Made by a program: the position numbers and the translations under genes. This document shows positions 1-6,578 of a stretch of DNA of 64,000 bases, one piece after another; position 1 is the stretch's first letter; each line of letters starts with the position of its first letter. The notes under the pieces are model-generated. The model ran no database searches. It was not told where the DNA came from and worked only from the letters and a program-made list of their open reading frames with translations. Location of the stretch: the NCBI GenBank assembly GCA_910578975.1, contig CAJTRZ010000001.1:62001-126000 (forward strand), given 5' to 3'. Source of the stretch: an uncultured Eubacterium sp. GTDB taxonomy: Bacteria; Bacillota; Clostridia; Lachnospirales; Lachnospiraceae.

Positions 1-20
1 CTTTTTCCTATAAGCTATAT

Positions 21-452
21 TTATAAAAACTTTTCCATATGTCCCATAAACTCTTTTTCGGTTTTCACCAACTCATGTGCTATCCTTTTTGCCTCATCCG
101 AGGCATTACTATAATTATTTTCATATTCACAAATAGACTGAATCCCCATATTACATCCATCCATCATCAACTTCGCCGCCTGATGATTATCTCCCATAAA
201 GGTCATTTTCATCTCAGTAGTTAAATGAGACATAAAACTTGCCATTAAGCCAGGTTCCTTTCCCCTTTCTCCGGCATCCTGTAATAAATGTACTGTTCTT
301 GCATTAATCTGCTTATGTTTGTCTTTATATTCTTCAATGATATTTTTCATCTGAGCATCATGTAGTTTTTCTTCAACTTGTTCCATGCTTCCAATTGCCA
401 TTTTACAACCAGAATTACATTCCTTTAACAGTTTAATTGTATCCTCGTTCAT
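21..452 (-). CDS. DUF2383-like four-helix (ferritin-like) protein
   Basis: A 143-residue all-helical soluble protein. It shows the pattern of DUF2383/ferritin-like bundles: long amphipathic helices with scattered Cys, His and Met (for example CNSGCKM near the N-terminus and DKHKQIN in helix 2). No signal peptide or membrane segment is visible. I start it at the ATG at 452 because GGGAGG lies just upstream; an in-frame start at 479 has no such site. The metal ligands are not clear enough to claim iron binding, and the cellular role is unknown. It follows tspO in the same orientation across an AT-rich gap. A member of a ferritin-like superfamily is my inference from helix pattern, not from a search. 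Confidence 0.7.
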   Translation of the reverse strand: MNEDTIKLLKECNSGCKMAIGSMEQVEEKLHDAQMKNIIEEYKDKHKQINARTVHLLQDAGERGKEPGLMASFMSHLTTEMKMTFMGDNHQAAKLMMDGCNMGIQSICEYENNYSNASDEAKRIAHELVKTEKEFMGHMEKFL

Positions 453-535
453 ATTACCTCCCAGATATATCAGCCCCAAACTTTAGAATTAATATTTTCT
501 ATTAATATTTACAAGTATACAATTTTTATACTTTA

Positions 536-1006
536 TTAAAAATAGTGAAGTGCAATTGCTAAATTCAAATAACCTGCAAAAGATACCCACAATAAATATG
601 GAATCATTAATTTTCCTGCCAGTTTGTTTATTGAATAAAACTGCTTGATTGTGATAAAAATCAAATACCACAGAACAATAAGCCATGCAAATGCCAGAAG
701 ATAAGCATTAAAATTAAAAAATAACACTGACCAGATAACATTAGCTGCTAGTTGAAAAATATACACTAGAAGTGCTGAACTTCTTTCACTAGAATCACTT
801 ATGTAAACAAGATATGACGCAATTCCCATCAAGATAAAAAGTATTGTCCATACAACTGGAAATAACCAGCCTGGCGGAGATAAAGGTGGTTTATATATCG
901 TTTGATACTGTTCCATACTGTCTGATGTCAGTAACCACGATACCACGCCTGTTCCTAAACTTATTAATAAACTAATCAACAATTCTTTCCATTTTATTTT
1001 TCCCAA
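536..1006 (-). CDS. tspO: TspO/MBR family tryptophan-rich membrane protein
   Basis: A membrane protein of the TspO/peripheral-type benzodiazepine receptor family, about 156 residues and five transmembrane helices, the usual size. The diagnostic loop PPLSPPGWLFPVVWT lies after helix 1, followed by Trp/Asn-rich helices (AANVIWSVLFFN) and a final helix containing SFAGYLNLAIALHYF. Family members bind tetrapyrroles and act in stress responses; the ligand here is unknown. I choose a TTG start at 1006, preceded by AGGGAG. The open frame continues to 1084, but that extension reads through the terminator of mnmA and should not be translated. Probably transcribed on its own. Confidence 0.85.
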   Translation of the reverse strand: MGKIKWKELLISLLISLGTGVVSWLLTSDSMEQYQTIYKPPLSPPGWLFPVVWTILFILMGIASYLVYISDSSERSSALLVYIFQLAANVIWSVLFFNFNAYLLAFAWLIVLWYLIFITIKQFYSINKLAGKLMIPYLLWVSFAGYLNLAIALHYF

Positions 1007-1039
1007 AACATGCTCCCTAACCTTTTTTCTATAATATAT

Positions 1040-1087
1040 AAAAAAAGTGCTGCAATATGAACAATTTATGTTCATTTTCAGCACTCT
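1040..1087 (-). terminator. Intrinsic terminator of the nifS-nifU-mnmA operon
   Basis: Stem AGTGCTG/CAGCACT with an inner TGAACA/TGTTCA stem, followed on the minus strand by a run of seven T. It starts about 17 bases after the mnmA stop codon. Confidence 0.85.
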
Positions 1088-1103
1088 TGATGTATTTCAT
1101 TTC

Positions 1104-2189
1104 TTATTGCATTATTTCAGTTTTTACAATGCAGCCTCCTCCAAGAACTACCTCTCCACTGTATAATACAACCGACTGTCCCTTTGTAATCGCACGTATA
1201 GGTTCATCGAATGTGATTTTCACATCACCATTATCCAAAACTTCTGCCACTCCCTCTGTCAATGGCTGATGATATCTGGTTCTTCCACTGATTCTGACAG
1301 GTTCTTTCGGAATCTCTCCTGAAATCCAATTGAAATCCGAAGCAATTAATTCTATTGAAAACAAATCTTTGTTTCTTCCTACCACAACCTCGTTTGTTTC
1401 CGGTCTGATCTCTAACACATAATGCTTTCCATCACGATTTACATTAATCCCTTTTCTCTGACCAACTGTATATCGGTAATATCCATTATGCTGCCCAATT
1501 ACTTTTCCGTTAATATCTAAAAAATTACCCTTTCCAACTTTTTCATTTGTGTAATTTTCAATAAACTGCATATGATTGCCGTCAGGAATAAAACATATAT
1601 CCTGACTATCATGTTTATCTGCATTAATTAACTGATACTTTTCAGCGATCTTTCTAATTTCCTCCTTAGTATATTCGCCAAGAGGCAGCATCGTATGCGC
1701 CAACTGTTCCTGAGTCATATAATATAGAACATAACTTTGATCTTTTGAATCATCCACTCCCTTTAATAACTCATATTTTTTTGTTTTTTCGTTAAATCTG
1801 ATTCGTGCATAATGTCCTGTAACAATCACGTCACATTCTAACTCTTTTGCTCGACGATCAAGTTCATTAAATTTCAGATAACGGTTACAATCTACACATG
1901 GATTTGGTGTCATGCCACATTTGTAACAATTCACAAACTTATCCATAACTTTTTCTCTAAATTGTGCTTTGAAATTAAAAACATAATACGGAAACTCAAA
2001 CTTATGGGCAATACTTCTGGCATCTTCTATGTCACTTAAAGAGCAGCAGGTCTTTTCCTGAGACATATTTACCTCTTCGTTATCATAAAGTTTCATTGTA
2101 ACGCCTATAGGTTCGTATCCTTTTTCTTTCATAAACACGGCAGCAACACTACTGTCTACACCACCGCTCATTGCAATCAGTGCTTTCAT
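1104..2189 (-). CDS. mnmA: tRNA-specific 2-thiouridylase MnmA
   Basis: Catalyses 2-thiolation of the wobble uridine (s2U34) in Lys, Glu and Gln tRNAs, using ATP and persulfide sulfur relayed from a cysteine desulfurase. The 361-residue protein opens with the PP-loop MSGGVDSSVAA. The first catalytic Cys lies in GMTPNPCVDCN and the second in DSQDICFIPDG; VGQRKGI follows in the central domain. I start at the ATG at 2189, which has AAGGA at good spacing and gives the normal family N-terminus MKALIAMSGG; 12 further upstream codons are open. It is the last gene of the nifS-nifU-mnmA operon, so sulfur donor and user are co-transcribed. Confidence 0.95.
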   Translation of the reverse strand: MKALIAMSGGVDSSVAAVFMKEKGYEPIGVTMKLYDNEEVNMSQEKTCCSLSDIEDARSIAHKFEFPYYVFNFKAQFREKVMDKFVNCYKCGMTPNPCVDCNRYLKFNELDRRAKELECDVIVTGHYARIRFNEKTKKYELLKGVDDSKDQSYVLYYMTQEQLAHTMLPLGEYTKEEIRKIAEKYQLINADKHDSQDICFIPDGNHMQFIENYTNEKVGKGNFLDINGKVIGQHNGYYRYTVGQRKGINVNRDGKHYVLEIRPETNEVVVGRNKDLFSIELIASDFNWISGEIPKEPVRISGRTRYHQPLTEGVAEVLDNGDVKITFDEPIRAITKGQSVVLYSGEVVLGGGCIVKTEIMQ

Positions 2190-2261
2190 AAATTCATCCT
2201 TCATTACGGCATAGCCGTTATTCATATTTCACTAACATACTACCCTAACTGAATAATTTTA

Positions 2262-2636
2262 TCAACACGATTTTTTCATCTGATAATCCTCAATCGCACA
2301 CTTTATAGCTTCTTCTGCTAATACCGAACAATGTATCTTATGAGCCGGCAGTCCCTCAAGTGCCTCTACTACAGCTTTATTCGTCAATTCCAATGCCTGA
2401 TGCACCGGCTTTCCTTTAATCAATTCAGTTGCCATTGAACTGCTGGCAATAGCAGAACCACAACCAAATGTCTGAAACTTTACATCAGATATCAACTCAT
2501 TATCTACCTTAATATAGATTTTCATAATATCTCCACACTTGGCATTTCCTACTTCACCAATGCCATCTGCATCATCTAGTTTTCCTACATTTCTAGGATT
2601 CATAAAATGATCCATTACTTTATCACTATATAACAT
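2262..2636 (-). CDS. nifU: NifU/IscU-type Fe-S cluster scaffold
   Basis: A 124-residue scaffold on which [Fe-S] clusters are assembled from NifS-derived sulfur. It carries the three conserved cysteines in GNAKCGD, TFGCGSAIASSS and HCSVLAEEA, and the N-terminal YSDKVMDHFMNPRNVG typical of IscU/NifU N-domains. The protein is the short scaffold form without the C-terminal NifU ferredoxin-like domain. Start at 2636 is supported by GAGGAG seven bases upstream. It lies 23 bases after nifS and before mnmA, the standard clostridial order. Confidence 0.93.
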   Translation of the reverse strand: MLYSDKVMDHFMNPRNVGKLDDADGIGEVGNAKCGDIMKIYIKVDNELISDVKFQTFGCGSAIASSSMATELIKGKPVHQALELTNKAVVEALEGLPAHKIHCSVLAEEAIKCAIEDYQMKKSC

Positions 2637-2659
2637 AAAAACTCCTCTCATTTATTGTC

Positions 2660-3847
2660 TTATTCAATATTTATCTCTTCTTGTTTCATAATCTGTTCCC
2701 ACATTGGAGAAATGCTTCTAAGATATTCCACCACTTCTTTTGTCTGCTCCACAATATAATCCATTTCTTCCATGGTATTTTCAGAACTTATCGTCAGCCT
2801 TAGTGAACCGTGAGCAACTTCATGAGGTCTTCCAATTGCCAGAAGAACATGGCTAGGTTCCAACGAACCGGATGTACATGCTGAACCAGACGAAGCAGAA
2901 ATACCTCTGGAATCTAACAACAACAATAAAGATTCCCCTTCAATTCCCTCAAAGATGTAATTCACATTTCCCGGTAATCTGTTTTTCCAGTCTCCATTTA
3001 ACATAGAGTGACTGATTTCAGACAGCCCCACAATTAGTCTATCCCTCAACGCTGTCTCTTTTCGGGCATTTGCTTCTAAATTTTTACATGCTTCTTTCAA
3101 AGTTTCCGCCATACCTGCGATTCCCGGAAGATTTTCCGTACCTGCACGCTTTCCCCGCTCCTGTGCTCCTCCTTCAATAATATTTGCAAGAGGGAGATTT
3201 TTTCTAACATATAATGCTCCTACCCCCTTCGGTCCATGAAATTTATGGGCTGATAATGACAGCATATCAATATTTAATTTTTTTACATCAATCTCTACAT
3301 GACCTGCCGCCTGAACTGCATCTGTATGAAAAATAATTCCCTTTTCTCTACATATTCTTCCAATTTCTCCAACAGGTTGTATTGTCCCAATCTCATTATT
3401 TGCAAACATAATTGTCGCTAATATCGTATCCTCACGAATTGCATCAACAAAATCTTCTAATCTGATAATTCCATCTTCAGGTACATCCAATAAAGTTACT
3501 TCAAAACCTTTCTTTTCTAATTTATTTAATGTATGAAGTACTGCATGATGCTCTATTTTTGTCGAGACAATATGTTTCTTCTTATTTAAGAGACCAAATT
3601 CTGCTGCCGAAATAATTGCCTGATTGTCCGACTCAGATCCACCAGAAGTGAAATAGACTTCTTTAGAATCTGCTCCAATACAATCTGCAACATCCTTTCT
3701 TGCTTTTTCAAGTATTTCCTTAGCTTTCTGCCCCACACTATGCAGACTGGAAGGATTACCATATACCTCCTTCATTATATTCAGAACAGTTTCCACTGCT
3801 GACTTACTCATTTTTGTTGTAGCAGCATTATCCGCATATATATACAT
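2660..3847 (-). CDS. nifS: Cysteine desulfurase NifS/IscS
   Basis: PLP enzyme that converts L-cysteine to alanine and carries the released sulfur as a Cys persulfide to NifU and MnmA. The 395-residue sequence has the N-terminal YADNAATTKMS, the PLP-associated KIEHHAVLHTL, the PLP-binding lysine in SLSAHKFHGPKGVG, and the mobile-loop catalytic Cys in SGSACTSGSLEPSH. Start has GGAGGA at ideal spacing. First gene of the operon with nifU and mnmA. Its promoter carries a palindrome across the -10, so repression is likely; an Fe-S or cysteine-sensing Rrf2 protein is the natural candidate and one is encoded at 15497-15907. Confidence 0.95.
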   Translation of the reverse strand: MYIYADNAATTKMSKSAVETVLNIMKEVYGNPSSLHSVGQKAKEILEKARKDVADCIGADSKEVYFTSGGSESDNQAIISAAEFGLLNKKKHIVSTKIEHHAVLHTLNKLEKKGFEVTLLDVPEDGIIRLEDFVDAIREDTILATIMFANNEIGTIQPVGEIGRICREKGIIFHTDAVQAAGHVEIDVKKLNIDMLSLSAHKFHGPKGVGALYVRKNLPLANIIEGGAQERGKRAGTENLPGIAGMAETLKEACKNLEANARKETALRDRLIVGLSEISHSMLNGDWKNRLPGNVNYIFEGIEGESLLLLLDSRGISASSGSACTSGSLEPSHVLLAIGRPHEVAHGSLRLTISSENTMEEMDYIVEQTKEVVEYLRSISPMWEQIMKQEEINIE

Positions 3848-3863
3848 ATTGTTTCCTCCTTTT

Positions 3864-3913
3864 ATTCCTATTGTTTCACTAGGAATTATACTTCTGTTTT
3901 TTTCTTTTGTAAA
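3864..3913 (-). promoter_or_regulatory. nifS promoter with overlapping palindromic operator
   Basis: Minus-strand -35 TTTACA (3908-3913), 17-base spacer, -10 TATAAT (3885-3890). A perfect palindrome ATTCCTA-N9-TAGGAAT (3864-3886) overlaps the -10 and the likely transcription start, the position of a repressor site. Confidence 0.65.
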
Positions 3914-3995
3914 TATCTTTCTTTTATGAAACTGTTTTTTCGACTCTGCAAATATATTTATATGAATTTGACATTGACATGTTACATTTTTCCTG

Positions 3996-4024
3996 TTGAC
4001 AAATTACATTTTTTACGGTATAAC
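3996..4024 (+). promoter_or_regulatory. Sigma-A promoter of the SleB-like hydrolase gene
   Basis: Consensus -35 TTGACA (3996-4001), 17-base spacer, -10 TATAAC (4019-4024). Transcription would start near 4031, about 43 bases before the TTG start codon. Confidence 0.75.
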
Positions 4025-4031
4025 CATTATT

Positions 4032-4059
4032 CGTAAGATAAATGTAACATTTTTGTAAC
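4032..4059 (+). promoter_or_regulatory. Three direct repeats at 11-bp period, possible operator
   Basis: CGTAAG (4032), TGTAAC (4043) and TGTAAC (4054) are spaced exactly 11 bases apart, covering the expected transcription start and early leader of the hydrolase gene. Eleven-base direct repeats are typical of OmpR/PhoB-type response-regulator sites. The location suggests repression. The half-sites resemble those of the PHO boxes at 8702, 10826 and 15207. Confidence 0.45.
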
Positions 4060-4073
4060 AAACGGAGGTCGTT

Positions 4074-4769
4074 TTGAAGATTAAAATTTTTAGTTTTATG
4101 TTATTATTATTTATATGTACAGCGGGTACATTTACAATAAAAGCTGATAATCAGCCAATAACTACAAACAAATCAATAAAAGTAAATAAAAGCACAAAAT
4201 TATATAAAGTACTTAAAGTTAAAAAAAGCACAATGAAGAACTACACTATCACATCAAGTAAACCTAAAGTTGCTTCTGTTTCATCAACAGGTGTAGTTAA
4301 AGGATTAAAAAAAGGTTCTTCTACGATTCGGTTGACTTCCAAATCAACTGGAGCTGTTTATGCAAATATTAAAATAAAAGTAAAAAACAGATACAACAAA
4401 TCTGAATTAAAATTAATGTCTTCTATTATTTACAGTGAAGCAAATGGCGAATGTTTTGCCGGAAAAAAAGCTGTTGGTATTGTTATTATGAACCGCATAA
4501 AGTCAAAAAGTTTTCCAAGTTCATTAAGCGGAGTTATTTATCAGCCATACCAGTTTGGTCCTGTTCGTAATGGTTCATTAAACCGTTCTCTTTCTCTATA
4601 TGATAGCGGAAAAATGAACAAAGACTGTATTTCAGCTGCAAAGTTGACATTAAACGGTGACAAAAACGTAAAATATGGAAACAGAACAATTAATATGACC
4701 GGCTACTTATTTTTTAGTGGATATGTCAGTGGAGCAAGATTGACAATTCAGAACCATCAGTTTAAATAA
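4074..4769 (+). CDS. Secreted SleB-type cell-wall hydrolase with Ig-like domain
   Basis: A 231-residue exported protein. Residues 1-24 form a signal peptide (KIKIFSFMLLLFICTAGTF). Residues about 30-105 form a bacterial Ig-like (Big_2 type) module: SKPKVASVSSTGVVKGLKKG. Residues about 112-231 form a hydrolase_2/SleB catalytic domain, with the putative catalytic Glu in IYSEANGE and the typical QFGPVRNG. The family cleaves peptidoglycan, for example spore cortex or cell wall. I start at TTG 4074, with GGAGG at 4064-4068. It is monocistronic, with its own promoter and terminator, and the only plus-strand gene in this part of the window. The 11-bp repeats in its leader suggest tight control. Confidence 0.8.
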   Translation: MKIKIFSFMLLLFICTAGTFTIKADNQPITTNKSIKVNKSTKLYKVLKVKKSTMKNYTITSSKPKVASVSSTGVVKGLKKGSSTIRLTSKSTGAVYANIKIKVKNRYNKSELKLMSSIIYSEANGECFAGKKAVGIVIMNRIKSKSFPSSLSGVIYQPYQFGPVRNGSLNRSLSLYDSGKMNKDCISAAKLTLNGDKNVKYGNRTINMTGYLFFSGYVSGARLTIQNHQFK

Positions 4770-4808
4770 AAAAGATTTAAAATTTAATAAAAAGATATTT
4801 GAAATTTA

Positions 4809-4834
4809 AAGGGGCTGTAAAAAAGCCCCTTTTA
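4809..4834 (+). terminator. Intrinsic terminator after the SleB-like gene
   Basis: Stem GGGGCT/AGCCCC with loop GTAAAAA, followed by TTTTA. Confidence 0.8.
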
Positions 4835-4900
4835 CTTTGGGATATTGCTTAACATACTCTTTTTTGTTAAACAATCAAATTCACAGAAAATAAAAACAAT

Positions 4901-5164
4901 TTACATATACTTTTTGTCAAACTACTAAAATGTGCATGTAAAAAGTTTTTTAATTCATCTCAAATCGGAACAAATTACATATATTTTCACCAAAAACTTC
5001 AAAATATATATGTAAAAATCTTTAAATTTTATGGCTACTACAATTATATTACATATATGTTTTTGCTAACCTAAAAAATATGTATGTAAAAGCATTGGAA
5101 ATATGCGACAAGTGGAAAAATATTACATATCTATAGAACCCAAAATAAGAGCTAATATATGTAA
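4901..5164. repeat. Four-unit 74-bp phased array of TTACATAT/ATGTAA pairs
   Basis: Four units start at 4901, 4975, 5049 and 5123, exactly 74 bases apart. Each begins with TTACATAT and has ATGTAA 35-36 bases later (4936, 5010, 5084, 5159), so each unit is a 41-42 base imperfect palindrome with a variable interior. The about 33-base stretches between units are not conserved. The eight hexamers therefore alternate in orientation roughly every 37 bases. This array and the preceding terminator fill the gap between the SleB-like gene and the YibE/F gene; no coding frame is credible there. Function unknown. Confidence 0.8.
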
Positions 5165-5229
5165 ATTAGTAGATAGCATGGAATAGAATATTGAAAATAC
5201 ACCTGCTATAACATTGCAGACAAAAATAT

Positions 5230-6363
5230 CTATCCCTTTGTTTTCTTACATACTTTCGCCGAAATCAATGCAGTAATGGGTACTGTTAAGACCACACCTA
5301 AACTTCCTGCTACGCCCTGCATAATCTCAATTCCTATATTATAAGAATTAAGCAACTGGTTTCCCGAAAGATTATAGGAATAGTTCAACATTAATGTTGT
5401 AATAGAACCACCCACAAAGGCTAATATTAATGTATTAGACATTGTACCCATCATATCCTTTCCTACATGAATCCCTGATAAAAATAATTCCTTTGCTGTA
5501 GCTTCCGGCTTCTTTTCGCTAATCTCATGAATGGTAGATGCAATGGACATACCAACATCCATAACTGCTCCCAATGAAGAGATAATAATTCCTGCAAATA
5601 ACAACCCACCAATCTGCAAGTCACAGTATTGTGCCACATAATTTAGATTTTCTATATCAGATACATTGTATCCACTGATACCTGCCACATTTCCAAATAT
5701 GTACGCTGAGACCCCTGCAGCAATTACCCCTGCAACAGTTCCTACAATCGCAGCAAAAGATTTATTATTTATTCCACCTACAAAAAGAATCGTAAAAACA
5801 GAGACCAATGCTGAAATCATTACAGTAACCATAACTGGAGAGGCCCCCTGATATAATAGTGGAAACAAAATAAAAAATATGGCTATTAAGGTAAATGCCA
5901 GACTTATTACTGCCTTTGCACCTTTTTTCCCTCCTATCAGGCATATTGCCAATATCAATATTAGAACAAATAAAATAATAGGCAATGTTCTGTCCTGACT
6001 GTATACCGTAGTTACTAACGTATCGCCTGTAGCACTAACAATGGCAATAACTTTCATGCCTACCACACAGTCTGCACCAAATAATGTTCCACTTGGACTA
6101 GTTGCATTTACTTTTTCCCCCTTATGTTCTCCAGTTTTTAACTCTAAAATCATTTCCTGATTTCCATATCTGTTTCCATCTTCCTGCAAATTGTCCTTTG
6201 TAATTTCTACAACACTTGCTTTTTCATAACTTTGACCTTCATTAGATGTCAATGGTTCTTTCTCAAAATCATTTATGATAAACACTGTTATACTGATACA
6301 TACCATAATTAATACAAGAATTACCACCTTAAGAATTTCTTTTTTATCTATCCTTTTCTGCAT
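5230..6363 (-). CDS. YibE/F family membrane protein
   Basis: A 377-residue integral membrane protein of the YibE/F family (PF07907 type). One N-terminal transmembrane helix is followed by an extracellular domain of about 90 residues, then about seven or eight helices from residue 130 (LPIILFVLILILAICLIGG onward). Conserved features include the LFGADCVVGMKV region, MDVGMSIASTIHEI and GKDMMGTMSNTLILAFVGG. The biochemical role of the family is unsettled; a transporter has been suggested. A good AGGAAAG site precedes the ATG. It stands alone, flanked downstream by the 74-bp array and upstream by a set of stem-loops. Confidence 0.85.
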   Translation of the reverse strand: MQKRIDKKEILKVVILVLIMVCISITVFIINDFEKEPLTSNEGQSYEKASVVEITKDNLQEDGNRYGNQEMILELKTGEHKGEKVNATSPSGTLFGADCVVGMKVIAIVSATGDTLVTTVYSQDRTLPIILFVLILILAICLIGGKKGAKAVISLAFTLIAIFFILFPLLYQGASPVMVTVMISALVSVFTILFVGGINNKSFAAIVGTVAGVIAAGVSAYIFGNVAGISGYNVSDIENLNYVAQYCDLQIGGLLFAGIIISSLGAVMDVGMSIASTIHEISEKKPEATAKELFLSGIHVGKDMMGTMSNTLILAFVGGSITTLMLNYSYNLSGNQLLNSYNIGIEIMQGVAGSLGVVLTVPITALISAKVCKKTKG

Positions 6364-6385
6364 ATTATCTTTCCTTTATCTCTTT

Positions 6386-6555
6386 TTTTATTATATAGGA
6401 AATTTCTCCGAATTTCCTATATAATAAAACGCTCCGCTATGGAACGCAGAGGCGCGGAGGTGTAATTGTTCTTACGAACCCACGCCTCGCGATAGAGTTC
6501 GCAAGCGAACTCTTTGTTCTATCACTTAAACCAGGGATTTCACTTTCCCTGGTTT
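6386..6555. repeat. Cluster of stem-loops between the YibE/F and phosphatase genes
   Basis: Three strong inverted repeats stand side by side in about 170 bases. The first has 19-bp perfect arms (6386-6404 and 6411-6429, core TATATAGGAAATT) with a 6-base loop. The second is GAGTTCGC-AA-GCGAACTC (6495-6512) inside GATAGA/TCTATC. The third is AAACCAGGG-N10-CCCTGGTTT (6528-6555). The middle part is clearly more GC-rich than its surroundings. None has a good T-run, so they are not ordinary terminators. It may be a palindromic mobile repeat or a structured RNA. Confidence 0.6.
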
Positions 6556-6578
6556 GGAGGATGAACAATTTTTCAACA

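Noticed and set aside
4901..5164. CRISPR array
   Set aside because: Only the ends of each 41-bp unit are conserved and there are no cas genes. Unit interiors differ freely.
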